Assembly: GCA_964597315.1 (NCBI GenBank)
Contig: CAZQXD010000078.1
Coordinates: 1 to 18,907 of the forward strand
Length of the DNA stretch: 18,907 nt
Direction: 5' to 3'
Source: CAZQXD01 sp964597315
GTDB taxonomy: Bacteria; Pseudomonadota; Gammaproteobacteria; Competibacterales; Competibacteraceae
Every line of letters begins with the position of its first letter. Within the stretch, counting starts at the first letter, position 1. The translations under genes and the position numbers were made by a program. This document shows, one piece after another, positions 7,352 through 15,192 of this stretch. Under the pieces are notes generated by a model that searched no databases, was not told where the DNA came from, and saw only the letters and a program-made list of their open reading frames with translations.

Positions 7352-7840
7352 TCAGGGCGTGGCGCTACGATAGCCCGTCACGGCGGTCTTTAAATCCTGC
7401 CAGGGTTCGCAGTCGGATAGTTCGCCGACGGTGCGTCGGCAGGCCGTTTCCAGCCGCTGCAACAGCGCCTCGGCCTGGTCCGGTTGATCCAATTCTAAAT
7501 AGGCTTCGCCAAGGTACTCCATGGCCCCCAGGTTATAGGGATTTAGCTCCAGGGCGGTGCGGTAGTGATCCAGGGCCAAGGGAAAGTTTCCCTGCTTGCG
7601 GTAAGCGTAGCCCAGCAGGTTATAAGCTTCATCGTTCCAGGGGCGGCGCTCGACGGCTTGGCGCATATGGCGGATTACGTCGGCCCAGCGGCCCGCCTCG
7701 AAGGCTTGATAGCCCAGGGTGTAGGGTTCATCCCCGGTGACCGGGGCCGGGGGAGGCTCCCAACCATTGGACACCGCCAGGGCCGGGGGCGTCAGCAGCA
7801 GCAGGGTCCACAGCCCGGCGGTTCGCAATCTTTTTCTCAC
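7352..7840 (-). CDS. Exported TPR protein
   Basis: 162 residues. The GTG start at 7840 is supported by GGAGG 5 nt upstream. Residues 1-22 are a signal peptide (Arg-rich start, LWTLLLL core, ALA cleavage site). The mature protein has about three tetratricopeptide repeats: YTLGYQAFEAGRWADVIRHM, then the NDEAYNLLGYAYRKQGNFPL unit, then the NLGAMEYLGEAYLELDQPDQ unit. Two cysteines near the C terminus (LETACRR and LSDCEPW) may form a disulfide in the periplasm. TPR folds mediate protein-protein contacts; no enzymatic motif is seen. It follows the larger TPR gene by 51 bp on the same strand and is probably co-transcribed with it. Confidence 0.85.
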   Translation of the reverse strand: MRKRLRTAGLWTLLLLTPPALAVSNGWEPPPAPVTGDEPYTLGYQAFEAGRWADVIRHMRQAVERRPWNDEAYNLLGYAYRKQGNFPLALDHYRTALELNPYNLGAMEYLGEAYLELDQPDQAEALLQRLETACRRTVGELSDCEPWQDLKTAVTGYRSATP

Positions 7841-7891
7841 GCCTACCTCCCGAGTTTCCGGGCTGGCCCGGAGGCCAGTTCGGTCATGCCT

Positions 7892-9568
7892 TTACATGTG
7901 CCGCGGTTCGATCTTTTGGTCCCCGCCGTTCCAGGCCCGGCGGAACTTCTCCTCGGATTCACGGGCAGCCACCAGCTTGTCCTGAGCCTGCTGGGCCTGC
8001 ATCAGGCCGTATAGGGACAGGGCGTTATTTGGAAAGTCCTCCAAGGCCTTGATAAACGCCTGCTCGGCCTCCTCAGCCCGGTCCGCCAGGAGCAAGGCCG
8101 CTCCCAGAGACTGGCGCACGGGGTAATACCAGAACGGCGGTTCCATATAGCTCAGACTGTCCTGAATGGTCACGGCGATGCCGAACTCCCGGATCGCCCG
8201 CTCCGGGTCATCCTCGGCCATGGCGATGCGCCCCTCCACCACATGGCGGGCCAGATCGAGGATATCCGGGGCCGGTACCGCCCAGGCCAGCAGCATGCTG
8301 TAGTCGCCATCCCGTTTGAGCTGGTCGATGGCCGCCGCCTCGGCGCGGGCCTGTTCCAAGTCTCCTTGTTGGACCCAGGCCACGGCCCGGGCGTAATGCC
8401 ACATGGCCTTGATAAAGGGAAAGTCCTCCTCGGGTTCGGCCAAAGCCAGCACCTGCTCGGCGTCGGTGAACTGGGCGTGGACGAAGTAGGGGGCCGTGAG
8501 TATGGCCTGAATCCAGCCCACTTGGGCGGCGACCGCTTCCGGAATCTTACCGTCCAGGCGCTTGGCGTATTCCATGGCCGTAACCCCGTCTCCTTCAACC
8601 TGGGCCGAGGCCACCACAAAGTGGATATTGTGAGGATAGTAGCTATGGGCATAGGCATCGCTGTCCTCGGCCTGGGCCAGATACTCCTCGTCCACCTGAA
8701 CTGCCTGCTTGTTGATTTCCGTGGAGTCATGATAGCGACCGATGCGGAAATAGACATGGGAGGCCATATGCACCAGATGCCCGGCTCCCGGCATCAAGTT
8801 TGCTAGCCGGTCGGCATAGACTTCGGCCCGAGAGGGGTTGTTGCTGGCCTCGGTGAGATGGATATACAAATGAATGGCGCCGGGGTGGTCGGGGTTAGCG
8901 GCCAGCACCCGTTCGGCGATGGCGATGGCCTCGCCAATGCGACCCTTGGGGGTGACGCCGTCGGCCTCCCAGTAGTCCCAGGGAGAGGTGTTCATGATAG
9001 CGTCCATGGCCAGCACGCCGATTTCCTGATCGTCTGGAAACCGTCGAGCAGCCTCCAGCATGGCGACGGCGTAAGCTTCGTTCAAGGCCGCCCGGTCGGC
9101 TTCGGGGGCGGTGGCGTATCGCAGGCTCAGGGACTCGATCAGGGCTTGTTCATGGGGTTTGGCGTGGTGGGCTAGGTCCATGGCCTTACGGATGGCCGCC
9201 ACCGCCGGATTGTCGGCCGCAGCGTCCATGGGGGCGTTGATGTTAGGTCCCAGTACGAAAGCCTCGCCCCAGTAGGACAGGGCGCTGTCGGGGTCCAGGC
9301 GCTGGGCTTCCCGGAAGGCTTTCAGAGCCTCCTGATGGTTGAAGGCGTAGGTCAGACGCAGACCCTGGTCGAAATAGCGCTGGGCCTGTTCGCTTTGGGT
9401 GCTGATGGGATAGCTGAGGTTGCCTAGATTGTCGTATAGGGGTACGGTGGCCTCGGCCTCGGCCTGGGCCGTGGGTTCTGCCTTGATGGTGGTGTCGTGG
9501 GCTTGGGCGCTGGCCGCAGACAGGGCCAGGCTCAGGGTAATGGCGCTACGTAGCCAGCAGGATGCCAT
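7892..9568 (-). CDS. Large exported TPR-repeat protein
   Basis: 558 residues from the ATG at 9568, chosen because AGGAGG (9575-9580) sits 6 nt upstream and the protein then opens with a signal peptide, MASCWLRSAITLSLALSAAS, cleaving after AQA. A further upstream start at 9637 would add 23 unlikely residues. The mature protein has TPR-like helical hairpins throughout, e.g. YFDQGLRLTYAFNHQEALKA with an adjoining FREAQRLDPDSALSYWGEA segment, and C-terminal AEQAFIKALEDFPNNALSLY. It belongs to a widespread bacterial family of about 550-residue exported TPR proteins. The central part has conserved His-rich segments (AIHLYIHLTEAS and GAGHLVHMASHVYFRIGRYH) that could bind metal or ligand; this is inference. 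It is upstream of, and probably co-transcribed with, the smaller TPR gene. Confidence 0.88.
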   Translation of the reverse strand: MASCWLRSAITLSLALSAASAQAHDTTIKAEPTAQAEAEATVPLYDNLGNLSYPISTQSEQAQRYFDQGLRLTYAFNHQEALKAFREAQRLDPDSALSYWGEAFVLGPNINAPMDAAADNPAVAAIRKAMDLAHHAKPHEQALIESLSLRYATAPEADRAALNEAYAVAMLEAARRFPDDQEIGVLAMDAIMNTSPWDYWEADGVTPKGRIGEAIAIAERVLAANPDHPGAIHLYIHLTEASNNPSRAEVYADRLANLMPGAGHLVHMASHVYFRIGRYHDSTEINKQAVQVDEEYLAQAEDSDAYAHSYYPHNIHFVVASAQVEGDGVTAMEYAKRLDGKIPEAVAAQVGWIQAILTAPYFVHAQFTDAEQVLALAEPEEDFPFIKAMWHYARAVAWVQQGDLEQARAEAAAIDQLKRDGDYSMLLAWAVPAPDILDLARHVVEGRIAMAEDDPERAIREFGIAVTIQDSLSYMEPPFWYYPVRQSLGAALLLADRAEEAEQAFIKALEDFPNNALSLYGLMQAQQAQDKLVAARESEEKFRRAWNGGDQKIEPRHM

Positions 9569-9881
9569 GGCGGTCCTCCTCGGGACGAGACGGCGGACTG
9601 GTGGGTCCGCACGGTTAGACACGGAATACGTCCCCAAGTATTCGCTCCGGGAATTTCAGCAGCGTGTCGTTTCGGCGGACTTGGGTTTCGATTGTTTCCA
9701 GCGCGTTTCAGAACGCTTAGTTTCCGAGATTTCACCGAACCGTCCGGTGAGTGGCGCAATGGTGGGCATCGTATCCAGCGCCTATGCCATACTGAACCTT
9801 AGCCAAAGTTTTGAGTTTTCGGCTCCAAGCCATTGGCCGGACGCGGGTTGCGCCTGGCGCTTATTAACTGGGATCTATTGC
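9569..9881. other. Divergent intergenic region of TPR and glycosyltransferase genes
   Basis: About 310 bp. Next to the TPR gene it carries a perfect hairpin GCGGAC-TGGTGG-GTCCGC (9593-9610), only 12 bp upstream of the TPR ribosome-binding site. A weaker CACCG/CGGTG pair lies further on. The plus-strand frame is open throughout but reads antisense into the TPR gene and lacks protein-like character until 9882. No strong promoter was recognised by eye. Confidence 0.4.
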
Positions 9882-10961
9882 GTGAAAGCACTGCTACACG
9901 TCGCCGCCTCCTCGGGCATTGGAGGCGCTGAAAATCACCTTATCGACCTGGCGGTTGGGCAGTTGCGCGAAGGGCTTGAGGTCGCCGTGGCCTGTCCCGA
10001 CCGGGGCGAGTTAGCCCGGAGTTTACGACAGCGGGGGATTAGCGTTTATCCCTGGGCCGCCAGTAGCCGTTACAATCCCTTAACCGGACTGGCCCTGAGA
10101 CGGTTGTTCAATCGCCTAAAACCGACCCTCGTTCACGCCCATATGTCCAAGGCGGCCTGGCTATGTGGTCATGCCGCCAGGGGCTTGGGCCTGCCCGTGG
10201 TGGCCACAGCCCATACCCTGGTGAAAGGCGCGCATTTCAGCCGCTGCGAGGCGGTGATTTGCGTATCCCAAGCGGTGCTGGATTCACTGTTGCGGCAGGG
10301 TTATCCCCGAAATCGCAGCAGGCTGATTCACAATACTGTGGAGTTGACGCGCTTTCGACCCGACCTGGCTCGACCGGAGATACTCTCTGAGCTGGGTCTC
10401 GCCCCTGGGGAGGAGGTGTGTACGTTCATTCAGGTGGGGCGCCTGGAGCCTGTCAAGAACCATGAGGCAACCTTGGAAGCCATGGGAATGGTCGTGGGCA
10501 GCGGGCTGGCGTGCCGCCTGCTGGTGATTGGGGACGGGACGCTGCGGGCGAATCTAGAGCGGCGGGCGCAAACGCTGGGCCTGACCGACAAGGTCCATTT
10601 TTTGGGATTTCGGGCCGATGTGGAACACCTTTTGGCTCTGGCGGATGTGTTCCTGATGCCCAGCCTGAAAGAGGGGCTGCCGCTGGCGCTGCTGGAAGCC
10701 ATGGCCTGTGGCGTTGTTCCCGTGGCGGCCCGGGTGGGGGGCATCCCGGAGGTCATCGAGGATGGCCTCGGGGGGATACTGATTGCACCTGGCGATATCA
10801 ACGAACTGGCACAAGCCATGCTGAAACTGGGGCGCGATAAGGCGTTGCGAGCCGCCATGGCCGCCCGTTCCCGGGAAACAGTTATCAGCAAGCATGATCC
10901 CGCCAGTCAGCGGCAGGCCGTGGCGGCGGTCTATGGACTGGTCTCCCGAATCGGGTCATAG
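9882..10961 (+). CDS. GT4-family glycosyltransferase
   Basis: 359 residues from a GTG at 9882, which makes the N terminus VKALLHVAASSGIGGAENHL, matching the usual GT4 opening with the GGAE donor-loop motif at residues 14-17. A longer start at ATG 9759 would add 41 residues unlike the family. The GT-B fold is clear: N-terminal Rossmann half with HAHMSKAAWL (85-94), then the C-terminal donor half with FIQVGRLEPVKNH (182-194) and the EX7E motif in SLKEGLPLALLEAMACG (E264, E272). It transfers a sugar from a nucleotide-sugar, probably for a surface polysaccharide or glycolipid. It stands alone, divergent from the TPR gene and convergent with DUF808, so the acceptor cannot be inferred. Family certain, start probable. 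Confidence 0.92.
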   Translation: MKALLHVAASSGIGGAENHLIDLAVGQLREGLEVAVACPDRGELARSLRQRGISVYPWAASSRYNPLTGLALRRLFNRLKPTLVHAHMSKAAWLCGHAARGLGLPVVATAHTLVKGAHFSRCEAVICVSQAVLDSLLRQGYPRNRSRLIHNTVELTRFRPDLARPEILSELGLAPGEEVCTFIQVGRLEPVKNHEATLEAMGMVVGSGLACRLLVIGDGTLRANLERRAQTLGLTDKVHFLGFRADVEHLLALADVFLMPSLKEGLPLALLEAMACGVVPVAARVGGIPEVIEDGLGGILIAPGDINELAQAMLKLGRDKALRAAMAARSRETVISKHDPASQRQAVAAVYGLVSRIGS

Positions 10962-10990
10962 CCGTACTGGCGATACGCTGTAGGGGGCGG

Positions 10991-11031
10991 ACACGCCACG
11001 GGCAAGGCTTTTGGCTACGGGGCGTGTTTTT
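10991..11031 (+). terminator. Intrinsic terminator of the glycosyltransferase gene
   Basis: ACACGCC (10991-10997) pairs with GGCGTGT (11021-11027) and is followed by a T run to 11031. The loop is long (23 nt) but can pair partly inside. It lies 30 bp after the glycosyltransferase stop and overlaps the last codons of the convergent DUF808 gene. Confidence 0.6.
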
Positions 11032-12019
11032 CGCCCCGGCCGGTGAGCGCCGCCACATGCGCCCAGGCAGGCGCCAGCACAAAGCCCACCATCGGAATCA
11101 GCGCAGCGCCAATCACAAGACCCACCAGGCCGAATCCCGTGGCGCTGACGATCCACTCCACCGCCCCGGAGGCCGTCGAAAAAGTGTGGGCTGCGGCCTC
11201 GGCAACGGTGTGGATGGCATGGCCTATGCTGGCGAGGCCGTAACCCTCCAGTCCATGCACGATGATGCCCCCGCCGACCCAGACCATCGCCGCAGTTCCC
11301 ACGACCGCGAGAATCTTTAAAAACGTGGGCATCCCCATGACCAGGCCGCGCCCGACCGACCGGGTAAGCCCGCCCACGATTCCGGTCCACCGGTTCTTGG
11401 ACAGAGCCACGCCCACATCGTCGGCTTTCACGATCAGCGCCACTCCTCCGTAGACCAGGAGGGTGATGCCGACGCCCACCAGCGCCAGAACGGCGGCCTG
11501 GGTCCAGAACCCGCTCCCGGGAACGGCTGACAGGGTAATCGCCATGATCTCGGCGGAGAGAATGAAGTCGGTCTTGATGGCGCTAGCGACTTTCTGATCT
11601 TCCAGGGCTTTCGGATCGATGGGCGGCGGCGCCAGTTGCGCTTCATGGGCATGGGCCTGATGGGGAAAAAGCGCCTCATAGACTTTCTCGGTTCCCTCAT
11701 AGCACAGAAATGCCCCGCCCAGCATCAGCAGCGGGGTGATGGCCCAGGGCGCGAGAAAGGCGAGGGCAAGGGCAGCGGGCAGCAAAAACAAGAGTTTATT
11801 ACGAAGCGATCCCCAGGTGATCCTCGCGATGATGGGCAGCTCACGCTCCGCCGCGAAGCCCACCACATAGCGGGGAGTGACCGCAGCATCGTCGATCACC
11901 ACGCCAGCCGATTTGATTCCAGCCTTGGCCGCCTGCCCGGCCACGTCGTCAATTGATGCCGCCGCTACTTTGGCGAGGCCCACGACGTCGTCGAGAAGCG
12001 CGATTAATCCTGTACTCAC
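11015..12019 (-). CDS. DUF808 (YedI-like) inner-membrane protein
   Basis: 334 residues of the DUF808 family, represented in E. coli by YedI; function unknown. The N-terminal signature STGLIALLDDVVGLAKVAA is followed by SAGVVIDDAAVTPRYVVGF, both characteristic. Hydrophobic segments follow at about 76-92 and 94-107, with further ones through the C-terminal half (for example LALVGVGITLLVYGGVALIV and FGLVGLVIGAALIPMVGFVL), so it is a multi-pass membrane protein. The GTG start at 12019 is preferred: GGAGG at 12026-12030 lies 6 nt upstream and the family N terminus begins exactly there. The last few codons overlap the terminator hairpin of the convergent gene. Confidence 0.93.
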   Translation of the reverse strand: MSTGLIALLDDVVGLAKVAAASIDDVAGQAAKAGIKSAGVVIDDAAVTPRYVVGFAAERELPIIARITWGSLRNKLLFLLPAALALAFLAPWAITPLLMLGGAFLCYEGTEKVYEALFPHQAHAHEAQLAPPPIDPKALEDQKVASAIKTDFILSAEIMAITLSAVPGSGFWTQAAVLALVGVGITLLVYGGVALIVKADDVGVALSKNRWTGIVGGLTRSVGRGLVMGMPTFLKILAVVGTAAMVWVGGGIIVHGLEGYGLASIGHAIHTVAEAAAHTFSTASGAVEWIVSATGFGLVGLVIGAALIPMVGFVLAPAWAHVAALTGRGEKHAP

Positions 12020-12339
12020 GGAATACCTCCGGGGCGGCCCGCTCAGATGGCGGGCTGTAAGCGGCAGTTTTATCTTGGTCGACGATGAAGCGCCGGAAAG
12101 ACGCAGGATCATAGGACACGCGCCATGCCGTCGGCAAGACTCCCATGGGTTTGCCTCAAACCCATGGCTAGCGCCTGATTTGAAGCACCACCAATTTTCT
12201 TTTAACTGGGCATGAGTTTATATCATTTGCTGCATCGCAACACATCATGCCTAATAGTGCCTGACTTTCGGCGGACATATGGCTGCCCTGAACAGCACGC
12301 GCCATACACATCGAGGCGCGCAATAGAGGAGACCCTCTC
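12020..12339. other. Divergent intergenic region with a perfect 11-bp hairpin
   Basis: Between the DUF808 gene and the small plus-strand gene. It holds a perfect inverted repeat CCATGGGTTTG-CCT-CAAACCCATGG at 12143-12167. The spacer of 3 nt makes a compact stable hairpin in RNA or a strong dyad in DNA. No T run follows on either strand. AT-rich DNA at about 12190-12230 probably contains the promoter of the small gene, but no box pair is convincing. The 11-mer AACCCATGGCT recurs at about 12720. Confidence 0.45.
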
Positions 12340-12597
12340 ATGCTGACTAAGACACTTCAACACGTTGAACAGGTGCATGGAAATTCGCCCGCTAACACTG
12401 CGGCCTCCATGAGTATCATCGATCATCTGCACCGCGCCCGCCAAGCGCGCACCCAGGCCATGGGGCACTGGGTCAAGCGGTTCGCATCCGGGTTTTCCCG
12501 GTGGTTGGGCTTGAAGGTGCGGATCAGGCAGCGGCTGGGGACCGGGGTTCGGCTCGTGCCCCGGAAAGGTGCTCAGGACCATCATTTTATGGCCTGA
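12340..12597 (+). CDS. Orphan small protein (85 aa)
   Basis: An 85-residue basic protein that I do not recognise. Support for it being real: GAGGAG (12326-12331) 8 nt before the ATG, and a strong intrinsic terminator 37 bp after the stop, so it looks like a complete one-gene transcription unit. Residues 25-58 are predicted helical and amphipathic (IIDHLHRARQARTQAMGHWV followed by KRFASGFSRWLG), rich in Arg, His and Trp, as in several short proteobacterial proteins of unknown role that contact RNA, membrane or a partner protein. No signal peptide and no cysteine pair. It is divergent from DUF808. Confidence 0.6.
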   Translation: MLTKTLQHVEQVHGNSPANTAASMSIIDHLHRARQARTQAMGHWVKRFASGFSRWLGLKVRIRQRLGTGVRLVPRKGAQDHHFMA

Positions 12598-12633
12598 TGT
12601 CCGACTCCCGTCGCGGGATGAGCGGCTACAAAC

Positions 12634-12671
12634 AGCCAGGCGCCGGTGACGACCGGCCCTGGCTTTTTTTT
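12634..12671 (+). terminator. Strong intrinsic terminator
   Basis: A stem of 13 bp with one bulged C, AGCCAGG-C-GCCGGT pairing with ACCGGC-CCTGGCT around a GACG loop, is followed by eight T. It closes the small-gene unit at 12340-12597 and isolates it from the acetyltransferase gene. Confidence 0.9.
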
Positions 12672-12850
12672 CCCCGCTCTGTACAGATATGCCGCGCACG
12701 CTACGCAGGGGTCACGGGCAACCCATGGCTTTTTGCCGTTCGAGCAACGCAGATGAAATAGTTGAAACCCAGGAACGCCATCGCGAAGTCCTTCGGAAAC
12801 ACGGGGCCGCTATTCTCGCCTCCAAACCCCCCAGCGAGGAGCGAGTGCCC

Positions 12851-13483
12851 ATGAATCCACAACATCAACACCCTCTGTTCCCCAAGCCGTTTCGCTGGGC
12901 GGCGGTGGGCGATAGCGCCGCCATCGCCCGGCTGATGGATATGGCTGGGGAGGGGCTGCCCCGCCATCTCTGGTCCGGGCTGACCGACTCAGGGCAGTCG
13001 CCCATGGAGGTAGGCGCCGAGCTGGTGGCCCGGGGGGAGGGCAACTTTTCCTACCGCAACGCAGTGGTGGCCGAGAAACGGGGAGAGGTGGTCGCCCTGT
13101 TGCTGGCCTACCGCCTGCCCCCGGCCAATCAGGCCCCCGACCCCGCCGACTACCCGGAGCTGGAGCGGCCCATGGTGGAGCTGGAAGCCCGGGTTCCGGG
13201 TAGTTTTTATATCAACGGCTTGGCCACCCTGCTCCAAGCCCGCAAGCAGGGGTTGGGGTCTTGTCTGTTGCATATCGCCAATGCCCTGGCCGTGGCCGAG
13301 GGCTGCCAGGAGCTGAGCATTCAGGTCTTTGAGCAGAACACGACGGCGCTACGGCTCTACCAGCAACACGGCTACGAAATCGTGGATCGGCGTTCGGTGG
13401 TCCCTCATGCCTGTTACCCCTATGACACCGACGTATTGCTATTGACTCGGAACGTGGCGCGGTGGGATCGAAAAACCGGCTGA
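12851..13483 (+). CDS. GNAT-family N-acetyltransferase
   Basis: 210 residues. ATG at 12851 has GAGGAG (12836-12841) 9 nt upstream; a longer frame begins at 12689 but those 54 residues do not look like protein. GNAT features: acetyl-CoA pyrophosphate loop in ARKQGLGSCLLHIANA (residues 130-145, a variant of Q/RxxGxG/A), preceded by the beta-4 strand SFYINGLATL, and the C-terminal SIQVFEQNTTALRLYQQHGY with the usual Asn and Tyr. The substrate is not predictable from sequence. It sits 61 bp upstream of a flavin oxidoreductase gene on the same strand, and the two may form an operon, although a dyad lies between them. Confidence 0.88.
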   Translation: MNPQHQHPLFPKPFRWAAVGDSAAIARLMDMAGEGLPRHLWSGLTDSGQSPMEVGAELVARGEGNFSYRNAVVAEKRGEVVALLLAYRLPPANQAPDPADYPELERPMVELEARVPGSFYINGLATLLQARKQGLGSCLLHIANALAVAEGCQELSIQVFEQNTTALRLYQQHGYEIVDRRSVVPHACYPYDTDVLLLTRNVARWDRKTG

Positions 13484-13508
13484 TCGAATTCAGCCGACAG
13501 CGGCGATT

Positions 13509-13523
13509 AATGACGACGTCATT
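13509..13523. promoter_or_regulatory. 15-bp dyad upstream of the flavin oxidoreductase
   Basis: A perfect inverted repeat AATGACG-A-CGTCATT centred 29 bp before the ATG of the oxidoreductase gene and 7 bp before its ribosome-binding site. The short symmetrical form suits a TetR/MarR-type operator. No regulator gene is adjacent, so the binder is unknown. Confidence 0.4.
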
Positions 13524-13544
13524 CTCAATAAGAGGAATCAAGCC

Positions 13545-14960
13545 ATGTCAACCGTGAGCAACCATTTGCCTGTGTCCACTGGCCACCCGTTGGCCGACCG
13601 GCTGCAAGGCGAACTCATCGGTCCCAGCCATCCTCAATACGACCAGGCTCGGGCCGTCTGGAACGGCGTCATCGACCGTTATCCGGCCATGATCGCCCGC
13701 TGCGCCAACGTACAGGACGTGGTGGCCTGTATCCACCATGCACGGGATAGCGGTTTGCCCCTGGCGGTGCGGGGGGGTGGTCATAATGTGGCTGGTCACG
13801 GCACCTGCGACGGCGGACTGGTCATGGACCTGTCCCCCATGCAAGCCATAGAGGTGGACCCCGAGGCCCGTATTGCCCGAGTCCAAGGCGGAGCCACTTG
13901 GGGTCAGGTAGACGCGGCCACCCAGCGTCACGGCCTGGCCACTCCCGGCGGGGTGTACTCCAAAACCGGCGTCGCTGGCCTGACTCTGGGGGGTGGTTTC
14001 GGCTGGCTGCGCAATAAACACGGCCTGAGTTGCGACAATCTGCTGGCCGCCGAGGTGGTGACCGCCGATGGCCGCATCCTGCGGGCCAGCGCCACCGAAA
14101 ACCCCGACCTGCTCTGGGGCTTGCGGGGTGGGGGCGGCAACTTCGGGGTCGTGACGACTTTTGAGTTTCGCCTGCATCCCGTCGGGCCGGAGGTCATGTT
14201 TGTATTCGCCTTTCACGATGGCCGTGGGGAGCGCATGAAAGAGGCGATTCGCCATTACCGGGACTTTAGCCAGGCCGCTCCCGACGAGGTCAGCAGCATT
14301 CTGGCTTGTGGCGTCATCCCTCCGGAACCGGAGGTGTTCCCGGAGAACATTCATCACACCCCTTTCGTGCTGCTAGGGGGCCTATATGCCGGGCCGGTGG
14401 AGGAGGGCCGACGGGTACTGCATCCGCTGTTGGATTTTGGTGCGCCCCTGGCGGACCACAGCGGCGTGATGCCCTACGTCCAGGCCCAGCAAATGTTCGA
14501 TGCCGACTACCCGGACGGCATGCGCTATTATTGGAAATCCCTGAACCTGTCCCGGCTGGACGATCCGGCCATCGACCGCATCGTCGCCCATGCCCGGCGT
14601 CAGGTGTCCCCCTACTCCACCATCGACCTATGGCATGTGGGTGGCACCGTGAGTCGGGTGGGTCCAGACCAGGCCGCTTTCCATGGCCGAAAGGCGGCGT
14701 TTCTGCTCAGCCCCGAGGCCAACTGGCAAGACCCGACCGATGATGCCGCCAATATCGGCTGGCTGCGGGCTTTTATGGACGATATGGCACCGTACTCCGA
14801 TGGTAGCCGCTATCTGAACTTCGCCGGTTTCCAGGAGGAGGGCGACGCCATGATGCGCTCGGCTTTCGCCGGACAGTACGCCCGGTTGGCCGCCCTCAAG
14901 GCCCAGTATGATCCGAATAACCTGTTCCGGCACAATCAGAATGTGAAACCAATGGAGTGA
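13545..14960 (+). CDS. FAD-linked oxidoreductase, BBE-type
   Basis: 471 residues, a PCMH-type FAD-binding protein with a C-terminal berberine-bridge-like (BBE) motif, RHNQNVKP. The FAD is expected to be covalently attached to His80 in RGGGHNVAGHG. The position that carries the second (cysteinyl) link in bicovalent family members reads GGVYSKTGVAGLTLGGGFGW, with Tyr138 instead of Cys, so the flavin would be monocovalent; this is usual in the bacterial subgroup. The LWGLRGGGGNFGVVT stretch (about residues 186-200) completes the FAD site. Such enzymes oxidise alcohols, sugars or secondary metabolites; the substrate is unknown. AGAGGA lies 8 nt before the ATG. The gene ends 20 bp from the stop codon of the convergent yhaN fragment. 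Confidence 0.92.
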   Translation: MSTVSNHLPVSTGHPLADRLQGELIGPSHPQYDQARAVWNGVIDRYPAMIARCANVQDVVACIHHARDSGLPLAVRGGGHNVAGHGTCDGGLVMDLSPMQAIEVDPEARIARVQGGATWGQVDAATQRHGLATPGGVYSKTGVAGLTLGGGFGWLRNKHGLSCDNLLAAEVVTADGRILRASATENPDLLWGLRGGGGNFGVVTTFEFRLHPVGPEVMFVFAFHDGRGERMKEAIRHYRDFSQAAPDEVSSILACGVIPPEPEVFPENIHHTPFVLLGGLYAGPVEEGRRVLHPLLDFGAPLADHSGVMPYVQAQQMFDADYPDGMRYYWKSLNLSRLDDPAIDRIVAHARRQVSPYSTIDLWHVGGTVSRVGPDQAAFHGRKAAFLLSPEANWQDPTDDAANIGWLRAFMDDMAPYSDGSRYLNFAGFQEEGDAMMRSAFAGQYARLAALKAQYDPNNLFRHNQNVKPME

Positions 14961-14980
14961 GGGCTAGACTTGCTATTCAC

Positions 14981-15174
14981 TCAAGCCCCCAGTTCGATCA
15001 ACACCGGTTGGGCCGAGCCTGTGGCGCATACCCGCTCGGCCAGCCCGGCTAGCCCTTGGTGATGGGTGAAAAACAGCACCTGGGCATGGGCCGAGAGTTC
15101 CAGCAGGATTTCCAGGGTGGCTTGGGAGCGGTCGTGGTCGAAGTTGATGAGTACATCGTCCACCACCAGGGGCG
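14981..15174 (-). pseudogene. 3' fragment of the YhaN-like ATPase gene
   Basis: The last 64 codons and stop of the ATPase gene at 17710-18907, cut off from the rest. It retains LVVDDVLINF and VLFFTHHQGLAGLAERVCAT, identical to the intact copy, but has changes in three codons: FDDDR to FDHDR, RSR to RSQ and terminal GD to GA. The Asp-to-His falls in the conserved segment just after Walker B. Amino-acid-changing differences fit loss of selection in this copy. A frame starting at 15235 fuses 21 codons antisense to the endonuclease end; it has no family support and is unlikely to be a protein. Confidence 0.9.
14981..15174. repeat. Direct repeat, left copy
   Basis: 194 bp matching 17710-17903 in the same orientation with 5 mismatches by my alignment (one at 14985, three at 15118-15122, one at 15136). 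The match ends abruptly at ...CAGGGGCG on the right, beyond which the left copy continues into the restriction island. On the left, weaker similarity (GGGCTAG near 14961 and 17697) may mean the original duplication was slightly longer. Confidence 0.95.
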
Positions 15175-15192
15175 TCTGAATAAGTGTGTCGG

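Noticed and set aside
9420..9881. N-terminal extension of the glycosyltransferase frame by up to 154 codons
   Set aside because: It runs antisense into the TPR gene and lacks protein-like character; the GT4 N terminus begins at the GTG at 9882.
12689..12850. 54-codon N-terminal extension of the acetyltransferase
   Set aside because: The GAGGAG ribosome-binding site directly before 12851 and the family start support the shorter form; the extension has no helix-strand pattern of a GNAT.
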